The notes under the pieces were generated by a model. That model searched no databases. It had not been told where the DNA came from and was given only the letters and a program-made list of their open reading frames with translations. From positions 28,534 through 92,533 of the forward strand of contig NZ_BAABJJ010000018.1 of assembly GCF_039543245.1 (NCBI RefSeq): a stretch of DNA of 64,000 nt. Reading direction: 5' to 3'. Shown piece after piece: positions 1-8,391 of the stretch; positions within the stretch are counted from its first letter, which is position 1, and every line of letters starts with the position of its first letter. Origin of the DNA: Algibacter_G agarivorans (lineage in GTDB: Bacteria > Bacteroidota > Bacteroidia > Flavobacteriales > Flavobacteriaceae). Position numbers and translations under genes: made by a program.

Positions 1-564
1 AGATTCTCTAACCACATTTGCTATATCTATTGATGGGCAGCCTGTATTGAATACATAATCAGCATCTTCGCCCATTTTAAGTAAACGTGCTTTTGCATCA
101 TTAGAAGCTACCAAATGAATATCGGCCAATTTGGTATTGGCATGTCTAACTTTTTCGTCGATATTGCCCGTAACTTCTCCGCCTTGAATATGTATTAATG
201 GTATATTTTGATATGCCGCTGCAATAGAAGTTGCTATAGTTTCAAAACGGTCTGCAATTGTAACTACCGCATCTGGTTTTAAATTATAGAAAACGGTTGC
301 CAACTCCATAACGCCCAAACCAGTGGTTTTAGCCATAGACGTTTTGTTTTCTCCCTCTAACACCATAAATACTTTGGCGTCTATTTTAAATCCATCTTGC
401 TCTATATAATCAACAGCATTACCGTAACGATCCAACAATGCAGAACCTGCAATAACCAATTGCAATTCTAAACTTGGGTGTTTTTTAATTGCTGTTAAAG
501 CGGTTTTTATTCTACTATATGATGGTCTTGCAGTAACTACAACACAGATTTTTCGTTTAGTCAT
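1..564 (-). CDS. neuC: UDP-N-acetylglucosamine 2-epimerase (hydrolysing), NeuC-like, 3' end cut by window edge
   Basis: The start codon (ATG, complement of 562-564) overlaps the neuB stop by one base, and the frame is open to base 1, so about 188 N-terminal residues are present. The protein begins MTKRKICVVTARPSYSRIK, the nucleotide-sugar epimerase N-terminus. It continues with GSALLDRYGNAVDYIEQDGF and IQGGEVTGNIDEKVRH, close to the substrate-binding HxxGGE..G.IDe..R pattern of hydrolysing NeuC enzymes. Known role: releases ManNAc (or a 2,4-diacetamido analogue) from the UDP-sugar, the precursor condensed by NeuB. The one-base overlap with neuB supports a shared nonulosonic acid pathway. Whether the product is Neu5Ac or a legionaminic-type sugar cannot be decided here. 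Confidence 0.88.
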   Translation of the reverse strand, partial: MTKRKICVVVTARPSYSRIKTALTAIKKHPSLELQLVIAGSALLDRYGNAVDYIEQDGFKIDAKVFMVLEGENKTSMAKTTGLGVMELATVFYNLKPDAVVTIADRFETIATSIAAAYQNIPLIHIQGGEVTGNIDEKVRHANTKLADIHLVASNDAKARLLKMGEDADYVFNTGCPSIDIANVVRES

Positions 565-1562
565 TATGCGATGTCTTCATTATTTAAAAATTCCCATTGT
601 GTCATATTTCGTTGAAGTCTAGTTCCAATTACACTTCTAAATTCTGAAGCTTTAACACCTTTATTTGCAGGTTTTTTTGCTTCTAAATCTTCAAATCTAA
701 TAATATGTCCTTTATTTAGATTTTTGTTTACAGCCAATGATTTTTCAAAAATTAGTTTTAATTCTGAAAACTTGCTTGTATCGTTTTTATTGATAGATGA
801 TTGAAGTGCAATATCTATATTCCTAACAGCTTTCACCAGTGTTTCAACCTCTTGAATGGTTAATGAAGATGTGGTGTCTGGTCCAAAAACCTGTCTGTTT
901 AAAACCGCATGAAATTCTAATATTTCAGCTCCTAAAACTTTAGCCGCAATACAGGTTTCTATTTTTGCTGAATGATCTGAAAAACCGATAGGGATATTAT
1001 AACGCGATATTAATTCTGTTATTACATTCAACCCATATTCTTGTGGTTTTGTTGGATATGCCGTGGTACACTGTAAAACAGCTATTTCTATATGCTTCTC
1101 TTTTAAAAATTTTACCGCGGCATCAAGCTCATTAAAAGAACTCATTCCTGAAGATAAAATTACAGGCTTTTTAGTTTGAGATATGCGTTCTAAAAGTAAA
1201 AAATTAGTAACCTCACCAGAACCTATTTTGTAGCGTTTGACACCAACTTCTTCTAACAAGTCAACAGCTGCATTACTAAAAGGTGAACTCATAAACTCTA
1301 GTCCAGCATCATCACAATGCTGTTTTAATCCTTTCCATTCACTAAGCTTAAATTCCATACGCTTCCAATAATCGAAACGTGTTGCATCTTGGTCTGAAAA
1401 TTTTACTCGAAAAGGCTCGTAAATACTACTTTCTGCATTTGCAATATGGGTTTGAAATTTAATAGCATCCACTCCTGTTTTAGCCAATGCATCAATATAA
1501 TCATGAGCAATATCAATACTTCCATTGTGCGCTTGACCTATTTCAGCTATTATAAAACTCAT
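564..1562 (-). CDS. neuB: N-acetylneuraminate synthase family protein (NeuB-like)
   Basis: A 332-residue sialic-acid-synthase-type protein that condenses phosphoenolpyruvate with an N-acetyl-aminosugar to give a nonulosonic acid. The N-terminal TIM barrel (about 1-250) opens with IIAEIGQAHNG and contains KFQTH, SSPFSNAAVDLLEEVGV, KIGSGE, ILSSGMS, LQCTTAYPT and GFSDHS, all landmarks of the family. The C-terminal 60 residues (KKPANKGVKASEF, VIGTRL) are the antifreeze-like SAF domain. The ATG at 1562 is preferred. A TTG three codons upstream (1571) would add only three residues and would not align with the family start. Last complete gene before neuC at the distal end of the polysaccharide locus. 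Confidence 0.9.
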   Translation of the reverse strand: MSFIIAEIGQAHNGSIDIAHDYIDALAKTGVDAIKFQTHIANAESSIYEPFRVKFSDQDATRFDYWKRMEFKLSEWKGLKQHCDDAGLEFMSSPFSNAAVDLLEEVGVKRYKIGSGEVTNFLLLERISQTKKPVILSSGMSSFNELDAAVKFLKEKHIEIAVLQCTTAYPTKPQEYGLNVITELISRYNIPIGFSDHSAKIETCIAAKVLGAEILEFHAVLNRQVFGPDTTSSLTIQEVETLVKAVRNIDIALQSSINKNDTSKFSELKLIFEKSLAVNKNLNKGHIIRFEDLEAKKPANKGVKASEFRSVIGTRLQRNMTQWEFLNNEDIA

Positions 1563-1654
1563 TACCTGCAACTATTATTTTGGAACCATGGCAATTTAAT
1601 AATTTATCTGAACCGAATAAAAGGAAAACGTTTTTAGTTATACATATTTTACTT

Positions 1655-1683
1655 ATACCAATTTAACTAAAAATGAACAAGCT
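1655..1683 (+). repeat. Possible degenerate end of the ATACCAATT MITE-like element
   Basis: ATACCAATT followed by an A/T-rich stretch and AAAATGAAC resembles the terminal inverted repeat of the element at 19419-19580. No partner end is visible nearby. It lies in the 142-base gap between neuB and the pyruvyltransferase gene. Only the first nine bases match exactly, so this is weak. Confidence 0.25.
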
Positions 1684-1713
1684 TGAATACGTTAATGTAT
1701 AATTACATTGGCG

Positions 1714-2532
1714 TTACTTAAATGGGCAAACATCCATTAAGCCTTTTTTAAGATTATTAATTATATTTTTGTCCGGAAGCGCCTTATCCCTTTCGAATAA
1801 TTTTTCAAAATTCTCATTATCGTTTAACAATTCGATACTAAGTGGAGTATATGGTTCTATGGATACTGATTTAAAATAATCTTTAAACTTTATATCGTCA
1901 CCAAAAAGCTTATCAGAAAACTTAATCCACAAAGCTGGTATTTGATACGCATGAGAAACTATAATTCCATGTAAAGATGAGGACATGATGTATTTGCATT
2001 GTAATATTTCATTGGTTGTATGCTCAATATCATTAGTCATTAAATCAATAACTACAACATCTTTTATATGGCTAAAACTATTCTTAACAAACTCATAATC
2101 TACATAATGCGGAATAATTCCTAATTGATATTTTTTATCAAGTTTAGGATTGTAATAATCTGATAAAAGCAACGCAGGGTCTCCATATATTTCTGGCACA
2201 TCATAACCTTGGCTCATTAAAACTCTTCTAGTCTCTGGGCCTCTAACCGCCAAAAATTTTGCCGGTTTTACTATTTGATTATCTTGAATAACACCACTAC
2301 CCCAAACCACACATTTTTTATTGATATGCGCTAAAATACTGCCAGCAGTAACATAAATAGGCTGCCAAAAATCTAGGATACTAAACTTTTTAGGATGAGA
2401 AAAAAGTACTTTTTTATTCGAAATTTTTTCCACTAAATACCTACCTAAAACATCTCCATAATTTTCTTTAGGCTTTCCCATTAACAAAGGTTCACTCCAC
2501 CAGAACAATCGTATTTTTTTTCGACTCCTCAT
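1714..2532 (-). CDS. Polysaccharide pyruvyl transferase family protein
   Basis: A 272-residue protein of the CsaB/WcaK pyruvyltransferase superfamily, which adds ketal pyruvate to a sugar in surface polysaccharides. Seen: an N-terminal NYGDVLGRYLVEKIS segment typical of the family (N-x-GD near the start), VWGSGVIQD, VRGPETRRVL and YGDPALLL in the middle, and the C-terminal SSSLHGIIVSHAYQIPAL, where the S-x-H-G motif is characteristic. At 272 aa it is shorter than many members (about 300-400), but both halves are present. Its start overlaps the stop of the preceding GT2 gene by one base, so the two are probably translationally coupled. The acceptor sugar is unknown. Confidence 0.85.
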   Translation of the reverse strand: MRSRKKIRLFWWSEPLLMGKPKENYGDVLGRYLVEKISNKKVLFSHPKKFSILDFWQPIYVTAGSILAHINKKCVVWGSGVIQDNQIVKPAKFLAVRGPETRRVLMSQGYDVPEIYGDPALLLSDYYNPKLDKKYQLGIIPHYVDYEFVKNSFSHIKDVVVIDLMTNDIEHTTNEILQCKYIMSSSLHGIIVSHAYQIPALWIKFSDKLFGDDIKFKDYFKSVSIEPYTPLSIELLNDNENFEKLFERDKALPDKNIINNLKKGLMDVCPFK

Positions 2533-3617
2533 TAGTTTCTTAAATCTATAGTAAATTCAACAGAATTTAAATATTTAGAAACTTTATATGAATAATTATA
2601 GTTTCTGTAATCGAAAAGTATTTTTTGCAATATCAAATCATTGACTTCCTTCATTGATAAATACGGTTGCGTTTGCTTATTCAGAGCTGTTTTAAGTTTG
2701 TATTTTGATGAATTGTAGAAAGCCGACTCCTTGACTATTACTTTAACAATATGGCTTTTAAAAAGTGGTAACTCATAATTTAAAACATGAATGACTTCTG
2801 CTTCAATATTATCAATCTCTATTATTTTTGAAGGTTTTTCAAGTATTTCGTAATCTGAATTGGAGTAGTACTTTCTAGTTTGAACTGCATCTAAGGCGAA
2901 CTTTTGAGTTTCTTTATGTCTTAAAAAATGTCTTTGATTAATTCGCTGAATATTTGACAATCGTGGTATTGCCGATAAATTTTCTTTAGCCTTTTGTGGA
3001 TACCTTTCGTGCCATTGATGAAGTAACATATTTGATTGGCATCGGTTCATTTTATAACCAGCAGCTACTAACCTGAAATTTAAATCTTCATCTTCTGATC
3101 CATAAAAATGAAAGAACTCATCTAAGCCTCCAACTTTTTCTAAAGCTTTCTTAGGGAATAAACCAACGCCAAAAGTATCGCCATAATGTTTGGGTTTTAA
3201 CATATCAAAATCTGAGTTTTCAATAACATTGGAAGTCACACGTTCTGGTAAATAACCTATTCTGAATAACGAAAACTGATTTGGCTTTATTAATGATTCT
3301 ATTACTTCTGAAAAATCTGGAGCAACTAACACATCTACATCTGCAATAAAAATGGTATCTGTTTTGGTTTTTGTAGTTCCGTAGTTGAGCGCTTTGCTTT
3401 TATTCCATAACAACCCGTTATGACCAATATGGTAGTAAGTTGCAAATTCAAAAACTTCAACAACTTTTTTTATGTTTTCAGAAAATTCAAGTGTGCTACC
3501 ATAATCTACAAAAACCACTTCAAAATTTATATGTTTTTGCTTTTTTAATGATAATAAAGACAGTTCAACCCTATTCGGTTCCCTGTTTCTATACGCATAT
3601 ATTATGGTAAATTTCAT
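2532..3617 (-). CDS. Glycosyltransferase family 2 with galactosyltransferase-type C-terminal region
   Basis: Predicted 361-residue cytoplasmic GT-A glycosyltransferase. From the ATG at 3617 the protein begins MKFTIIYAYRNREPNR. An upstream in-frame ATG at 3701 would run into the coding end of the methyltransferase gene (stop at 3625) and adds non-family sequence. The metal-binding DxD is in IADVDVL (about residues 93-95). The second half has the glyco_transf_7C pattern VGGLDEFFHFYGSEDEDLNFR (about 163-182), which supplies the ED/xED base region, and then HQWHERYPQ. The last 100 residues are not recognisable. Only 7 bases separate it from the methyltransferase upstream. Donor and acceptor are not predictable. 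Confidence 0.85.
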   Translation of the reverse strand: MKFTIIYAYRNREPNRVELSLLSLKKQKHINFEVVFVDYGSTLEFSENIKKVVEVFEFATYYHIGHNGLLWNKSKALNYGTTKTKTDTIFIADVDVLVAPDFSEVIESLIKPNQFSLFRIGYLPERVTSNVIENSDFDMLKPKHYGDTFGVGLFPKKALEKVGGLDEFFHFYGSEDEDLNFRLVAAGYKMNRCQSNMLLHQWHERYPQKAKENLSAIPRLSNIQRINQRHFLRHKETQKFALDAVQTRKYYSNSDYEILEKPSKIIEIDNIEAEVIHVLNYELPLFKSHIVKVIVKESAFYNSSKYKLKTALNKQTQPYLSMKEVNDLILQKILFDYRNYNYSYKVSKYLNSVEFTIDLRN

Positions 3618-3624
3618 TACACGA

Positions 3625-4215
3625 TTATTTACTAAATTGAAATAAGGTTTGGTTTTTCCATGTTCCAATGATTTTAGATTGCCAATTAAGTGCCTTGGCA
3701 ATAGCTATAATATCAGATTCGCTTAAATCGCTAACCCAACCATGAAATCTTCTTTCAGAAGTGTTAGCAAATGTATTGGTCGTGGCATACGAAAGCACGA
3801 AATGATTTGTAAACTGCGATAAGTGAACGATGATTGTATTAATTTCGAATACATATTCTAAAACACCGCTAAATATAACATAATCTACTTTTGGGAGTTT
3901 TGGCAATTCCTTATTTAAATCTACGACTAAAGTTTCCTCATTCCTTTTTACAATATCTGAATGTAAATAAGTGCAGTCTTCTGGCAACATGTTTTTTAAA
4001 ACTAAACGTGCAGCACCAAACTCAAAAACTTTACTGTTTGGCAACACTTGACTGGCCAATAATTGTGTTCGTTCATCCCATGATGAAAACAATGATTTTT
4101 GTTGGCTCCAACGATTTATATCCGATTGCTTTTGAGATTTATTAAAATACGTATTTGAAATCTTACTATATTTAGTTTTTAATCTTCGAAGCTTATTTTT
4201 TACTTTTTTAATCAT
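3625..4215 (-). CDS. Small class I SAM-dependent methyltransferase-like protein
   Basis: A 196-residue protein with a basic N-terminus (KKVKNKLRRLKTK) and a weak Rossmann methyltransferase signature: VFEFGAARLVLKNML for motif I (about 65-80), HSDIV for motif II, VDLNKELPKLPKVDYVIFSGVLEYV for the acidic loop and motif IV. Motif I has FGAA where E-x-G-x-G is usual, so SAM binding is inferred rather than shown. Such genes in polysaccharide loci methylate sugars or act with the neighbouring glycosyltransferase. It overlaps the end of the GT4-like gene upstream by 4 bases (4212-4215). Confidence 0.62.
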   Translation of the reverse strand: MIKKVKNKLRRLKTKYSKISNTYFNKSQKQSDINRWSQQKSLFSSWDERTQLLASQVLPNSKVFEFGAARLVLKNMLPEDCTYLHSDIVKRNEETLVVDLNKELPKLPKVDYVIFSGVLEYVFEINTIIVHLSQFTNHFVLSYATTNTFANTSERRFHGWVSDLSESDIIAIAKALNWQSKIIGTWKNQTLFQFSK

Positions 4216-5468
4216 GCTTTTATAGATACCTCTTTTAGTCGCTCAATAGTTTCTTTTAAATTTTCATAAGATAAATACACTTCTAAATCTGGCCTATTTA
4301 AAAACTGCTGTTCTGTTTTGTTTTTCCAATGATGGTATAATACTTCAATATGACTTGCAATTTTATCGACTTCATCAATTTCAGATGAAAATGGATGATT
4401 TCCCCCTAAAAGTCGTAACGTTTCGCTTTGTTTAGGACCTAAATATAAAATGGGCTTATTAGCTTTTACACAATGTGGAAACTTGCCTGGTAAAAATGGA
4501 CTAATTTCAGATTTTGCTTCTAAAATAACGTTTACAGAAGTATTGTTTTGAATGTATTGTACTTCATTAAAAGGAACATATCCTGAACTTAAATATAGTT
4601 GAGGCAACTCCATTTTTTTAACGTTTAAATAATTTCCAAAATACTCTTTTTTTCCTAAAATTAGTAATTGAGCATGTATTTTTGCTCCTTTATTATTCTC
4701 TAAAAATTTTTGAAACCCCTCAACTAAACCACTTGGATTCCTGGGTTTCATTAAACTGCCAGCGTACAAAATTGTAAACTTATTTTCTTTGAAATAATCT
4801 GGTGTTTCTTTATTTATTTCTAAATTATCCGAAATTTGATGAGGAATAACAATACTTCGTTCTAAAAAATCTGAATAATAGCTTCCCATCCATTCTTTTA
4901 GAAGTTTACTCGGAAAAACACTATGTGCCGCTTTTTTTGAAACCGCTCTAAAAAACTCTTGTTGCTGATAATAACCTGGAGCAACCCAATTATATGGTCT
5001 AGGATAAAAATGCATGGGATATGGATCGTGAACATAAGCCAACCATTTACTATGCCATTTGGGCAATTTCAATAGTGCTTTATGGGATCTAAAACTAGCA
5101 GCTTTACTAAGGGTTAATATCCAATCTGGATTAAAATCGACTTCTTTATCTAGAGCTTTTTTAATGCTATTAACATCATTAAAGAAAGAAAAAGAAAAAC
5201 CAAATTGCTTTTCAAAAAAAGTACTGATATTTATTTTAAAAGTGCGGCGAATAGAAACTTGCAATTTACTTAACAAATAAAATATATTTACTTTCTGCTC
5301 TTTTATAGCAATACATTCAACACCTTCTATAAAAATATTTTTTCTTGTATAGTGATATACTTTTAGTTTAAAACCACATTGTTTTAAATTATTAATGAGA
5401 GCAACACGCCCCTTTGTAGCACTGCTATCATTAACATCTATGGATTCACATAAAACTAATATTTTCAT
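4212..5468 (-). CDS. Glycosyltransferase, GT4-like (GT-B fold)
   Basis: A 418-residue GT-B-type glycosyltransferase. The ATG at 5468 gives MKILVLCESIDVNDSSATKG, a typical GT4 N-terminal Rossmann strand followed by the G-rich loop. The in-frame ATG at 5564 would overlap the neighbouring GT2 gene by 64 bases and is not favoured. The C-terminal half carries FTILYAGSLMKPRNP (about 230-250), the usual YAGxL strand of the donor-binding domain, then LLILGKKEYFG and ILEAKSEISPFLPGKFPHCV, in which E-x(7)-like acidic residues contact the nucleotide sugar. Lies between two GT2 genes and a methyltransferase gene, all in the same direction. Confidence 0.82.
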   Translation of the reverse strand: MKILVLCESIDVNDSSATKGRVALINNLKQCGFKLKVYHYTRKNIFIEGVECIAIKEQKVNIFYLLSKLQVSIRRTFKINISTFFEKQFGFSFSFFNDVNSIKKALDKEVDFNPDWILTLSKAASFRSHKALLKLPKWHSKWLAYVHDPYPMHFYPRPYNWVAPGYYQQQEFFRAVSKKAAHSVFPSKLLKEWMGSYYSDFLERSIVIPHQISDNLEINKETPDYFKENKFTILYAGSLMKPRNPSGLVEGFQKFLENNKGAKIHAQLLILGKKEYFGNYLNVKKMELPQLYLSSGYVPFNEVQYIQNNTSVNVILEAKSEISPFLPGKFPHCVKANKPILYLGPKQSETLRLLGGNHPFSSEIDEVDKIASHIEVLYHHWKNKTEQQFLNRPDLEVYLSYENLKETIERLKEVSIKA

Positions 5469-5499
5469 TTTATACTTTAGAATCAGATTCCAATTATTT

Positions 5500-6447
5500 T
5501 TAAACACGATTTTTAAACTTAAAAAACGTTTCTCCCTTTTTAAAAATTGAATACAAAGGAACACCTAACAAAACTCCTCGATATATTTGTTTCCAATATA
5601 TTGTATTTATTCCATACCATAATAAAGAAAACGACATTTCAAATATATTATTAAAATACAGATGATAAGTAGATTTTTTAAGTGCATTCAGCATAATTTT
5701 AAACAAATAAAACTCTAAATTACTATCCAGCTTCCTGTTTTTTTTCAAAGTCCTGTATATCATTAATCTAGAAACATACCTTGACCAGAACTTTTGAGCG
5801 CTCACACTTTTCCCTATCCTTTTATCATGTCGTCTTACTCTTATTGTATCTATATTTAATATTTGATAACTCATATCATTTAGTAACATTGTAACATGAA
5901 AAAACCATTCTTGCGCATCTTGTAATGCTTCATTAAATGGTCTAATAGGAAGACTGTTTTTTTTCCATGTTGGTGATGGTGTAGCCCAACTTATTCTTCC
6001 GCAAATCATATCTTTCCAATCTTCTTCATTTGGGGTGATTTCAGACCACAAGTCATTTAAATCTTCTAGATTAGACCCAAAGGTTAAGGCTCTTGATACT
6101 ACACAATTAACATGGCTTTTTTCGTGCTCATTTATATGTGTTTGAAAATGATTAACTATTAATAAATCATCGCTATCTAGCCAATTAATTATAGCTCCAT
6201 TACTTTTTTCTAAACCAAAATTCCTACATGCATTTGCACCTTTAAGCCTACCTTCAGGCCTTCTATAAAATGAAATCCGAGAGTCTCTGTTTATAAACTC
6301 ATTAACAACCTGTTCTGTATTATCCGTAGAACCATCATCCACCACTATACATTCCCAATTTGAGTAACTTTGGTCAATTACACTTTGAATAGTCTCCCCT
6401 ATTAAGGTTGCTCTATTATAAGTTGGTATGATTAAAGAAAATTTCAT
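5500..6447 (-). CDS. Glycosyltransferase family 2
   Basis: A 315-residue GT2 enzyme. LIIPTYNRATLIGETIQSV at the N-terminus, VVDDGSTDNT (36-44), GANACRNFGLEKSNG (about 70-84) and the metal-binding DSDD (91-94) are all seen. The last third (YLFKIMLNALKKSTYHLYF and onward) is hydrophobic and basic and may sit on the inner membrane. It is a diverged paralogue of the next gene upstream (6444-7397), sharing NWECIVVDDGSTDNT exactly, and overlaps that gene by 4 bases, so the pair probably arose by tandem duplication and adds successive sugars of the same glycan. Confidence 0.88.
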   Translation of the reverse strand: MKFSLIIPTYNRATLIGETIQSVIDQSYSNWECIVVDDGSTDNTEQVVNEFINRDSRISFYRRPEGRLKGANACRNFGLEKSNGAIINWLDSDDLLIVNHFQTHINEHEKSHVNCVVSRALTFGSNLEDLNDLWSEITPNEEDWKDMICGRISWATPSPTWKKNSLPIRPFNEALQDAQEWFFHVTMLLNDMSYQILNIDTIRVRRHDKRIGKSVSAQKFWSRYVSRLMIYRTLKKNRKLDSNLEFYLFKIMLNALKKSTYHLYFNNIFEMSFSLLWYGINTIYWKQIYRGVLLGVPLYSIFKKGETFFKFKNRV

Positions 6448-7397
6448 TTTAATGAACTTTTTAATCGAAGTCTAACGGATTCATTTCTTCCAAAAATATA
6501 TTTTAATAATCTAGAAAACATATAATACATTAATGATTTAACTCCAAAAAAATTATATAAATCGGTAATTAACAAAAGTTCCTCTTTAGGCTTCAAAATG
6601 ATATTTACTCTTGTTATATTTTTAATAATATTTGCTATAAACCAACGTTTAACCTCATTTGAAGTTTTATCATATATTTCCAAAAGTGTTATAACTCTTA
6701 ACTCAACAGTATACCTATCTACCTCATACTGAGTAAATTGATTTTTTATTGAAACATCATGTAATCTTCGCTTAGTTAGAAATTTATTTAAAAAATAACC
6801 TTTTTCAGATAAGAGTGTAAGTTTAGTATAAAAATTATACTCCTGTCCTCGAAATAGTTTCTCATTAAAGCGAATTTGTCTTACAAATTTCGAACTAATT
6901 AAGGCATCTGGTGTTAACCAATTTAATGATTGACACACATAATTATAATGATTTAAAGGGTATGTTTTAAAATTATAATTTGTTGATGTTGACGAAAAGA
7001 CCTCATTTGAATTTGGGTGATTAAAATCAATTGTTTTTGAAATTACATAATCTACTTTAGTCTCATACAATACTTTTAATTTTAATTCGATTTTATTAAA
7101 AACCATTAAATCATCACTATCAAAAAAATTAATATAATCTCCATTACTTAATTCAAATCCATAATTTCTACATGCATTAGCTCCTTTTGGTCTATCCTTT
7201 GGTCTGTGATAGTATTTAAATCTAGTATCTTTTTCACAATACAATTTCATAAATTCCATTGTATTATCTGTACTTCCATCATCTACAACAATGCATTCCC
7301 AATTAGCATAGGTTTGTACCAATATAGAATCAAGTGTTTCTCCAATTACATGAGCGCGGTTATAAGTTGGGATAATTATTGAAACTAGTGATTTCAT
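6444..7397 (-). CDS. Glycosyltransferase family 2 (paralogue of the neighbouring GT2)
   Basis: A 317-residue GT2 protein. SIIIPTYNRAHVIGETLDS, VVDDGSTDNT (38-47), KGANACRNYGFELSNGD and the DSDD metal motif (93-96) define the GT-A donor domain. The C-terminal half diverges from its paralogue at 5500-6447, which suggests a different acceptor. Its stop overlaps the start of that paralogue by four bases. A gap of 50 bases separates it from the gene upstream, and no terminator is visible there, so read-through is expected. Confidence 0.88.
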   Translation of the reverse strand: MKSLVSIIIPTYNRAHVIGETLDSILVQTYANWECIVVDDGSTDNTMEFMKLYCEKDTRFKYYHRPKDRPKGANACRNYGFELSNGDYINFFDSDDLMVFNKIELKLKVLYETKVDYVISKTIDFNHPNSNEVFSSTSTNYNFKTYPLNHYNYVCQSLNWLTPDALISSKFVRQIRFNEKLFRGQEYNFYTKLTLLSEKGYFLNKFLTKRRLHDVSIKNQFTQYEVDRYTVELRVITLLEIYDKTSNEVKRWFIANIIKNITRVNIILKPKEELLLITDLYNFFGVKSLMYYMFSRLLKYIFGRNESVRLRLKSSLK

Positions 7398-7447
7398 TTA
7401 TGTGTTGAATACTTTTTTAAAATGTAAATAAAAAATCATAGTTGAAT

Positions 7448-8383
7448 CTATAAATAATGTTTCCCTTTTTTTGAATTAATCCTTCTACTATTAAAAATTT
7501 CTGGAAGAATATGATTTATCAAACTCAACTCCTTTTTATAATAAATTGCTTCTTTAAATTTAAATTTAATTAAAAGCTTTAATATTAGTTTCTGCAATTT
7601 ATTTTTATGTTGTTTAATATCCCTTTTCACTTCAATATTAATATTAGCCCATTTGTATTTATAATATCGTTCCTTAAAAATCAATTTTTCTTTTTCGCTT
7701 TTATCTTTCACTTTGTTACTATTTTCTCTATCGTGATAGACATATGCATAAGGGCTAACACCTATTTTAAGGTTATGAAATAATATGCGTTGACAATAAT
7801 TATCATCTTCTCCATAATGAAGAAAAATAGGATCAAATCCTCCTATTTTTTCTATGGTTTTTCGAGGCAATAACCATGCTGCCGCATTTACAAAAGGAAC
7901 CTGATATATAGTTTTACCATAATTTTGTTGTAATACATCAAAAATTATAGAATTGTTCGCTTTTAAATAATTAGAAAAATTTTGATCCAATCTACTTCCA
8001 TCTCCATTTAAATGTATTGGGCTTATAATTCCATAATCTTTATTACTTTTATGAACTTTTATTAATTCACTTATTGTATCTTGCTGTAAATAGGCATCTT
8101 GATTCAATAAAAACACAAAATCTGCATCTTTTGATAATGCATAGCTCACACCTATATTATTAGCTTTTCCAAAACCTAAATTTTCTTTTTGTTCAATTAA
8201 TATTAGTTTTTTTAAATGTATTAACTTTTTAAATTTTAAGTTTATTAATTGTACTGTATCGTCATTACTAAAATTATCAACTAAAATAATTGTAATTGAT
8301 ATTGAACTGAATAAAACACTGGTTAAACATTCTTCAATCCATTTCTTTCCATTATAAGTTGCTATTATAACATAAACTTTCAT
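7448..8383 (-). CDS. Glycosyltransferase family 2 (rhamnosyltransferase-like)
   Basis: A 311-residue GT2 enzyme of the WbbL/rhamnosyltransferase-like subgroup. VIIATYNGKKWIEECLTSV at the N-terminus, LVDNFSNDDT (34-43), ENLGFGKANNIGV (67-79), the metal-site strand FLLNQDAYL (91-99) and the acceptor-side GGFDPIFLHYGEDDNYCQR (181-199) are the expected landmarks in order. The tail is lysine-rich and suggests peripheral membrane contact. It is separated by 8 bases from the methyltransferase gene upstream. The sugar specificity is inferred from subgroup resemblance only. Confidence 0.85.
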   Translation of the reverse strand: MKVYVIIATYNGKKWIEECLTSVLFSSISITIILVDNFSNDDTVQLINLKFKKLIHLKKLILIEQKENLGFGKANNIGVSYALSKDADFVFLLNQDAYLQQDTISELIKVHKSNKDYGIISPIHLNGDGSRLDQNFSNYLKANNSIIFDVLQQNYGKTIYQVPFVNAAAWLLPRKTIEKIGGFDPIFLHYGEDDNYCQRILFHNLKIGVSPYAYVYHDRENSNKVKDKSEKEKLIFKERYYKYKWANINIEVKRDIKQHKNKLQKLILKLLIKFKFKEAIYYKKELSLINHILPEIFNSRRINSKKGKHYL

Positions 8384-8391
8384 AGAATTAT

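Noticed and set aside
3617..3701. Longer N-terminus of the GT2 gene
   Set aside because: The extra 28 residues overlap the end of the methyltransferase gene in another frame and precede the family start MKFTIIYAYRNRE.
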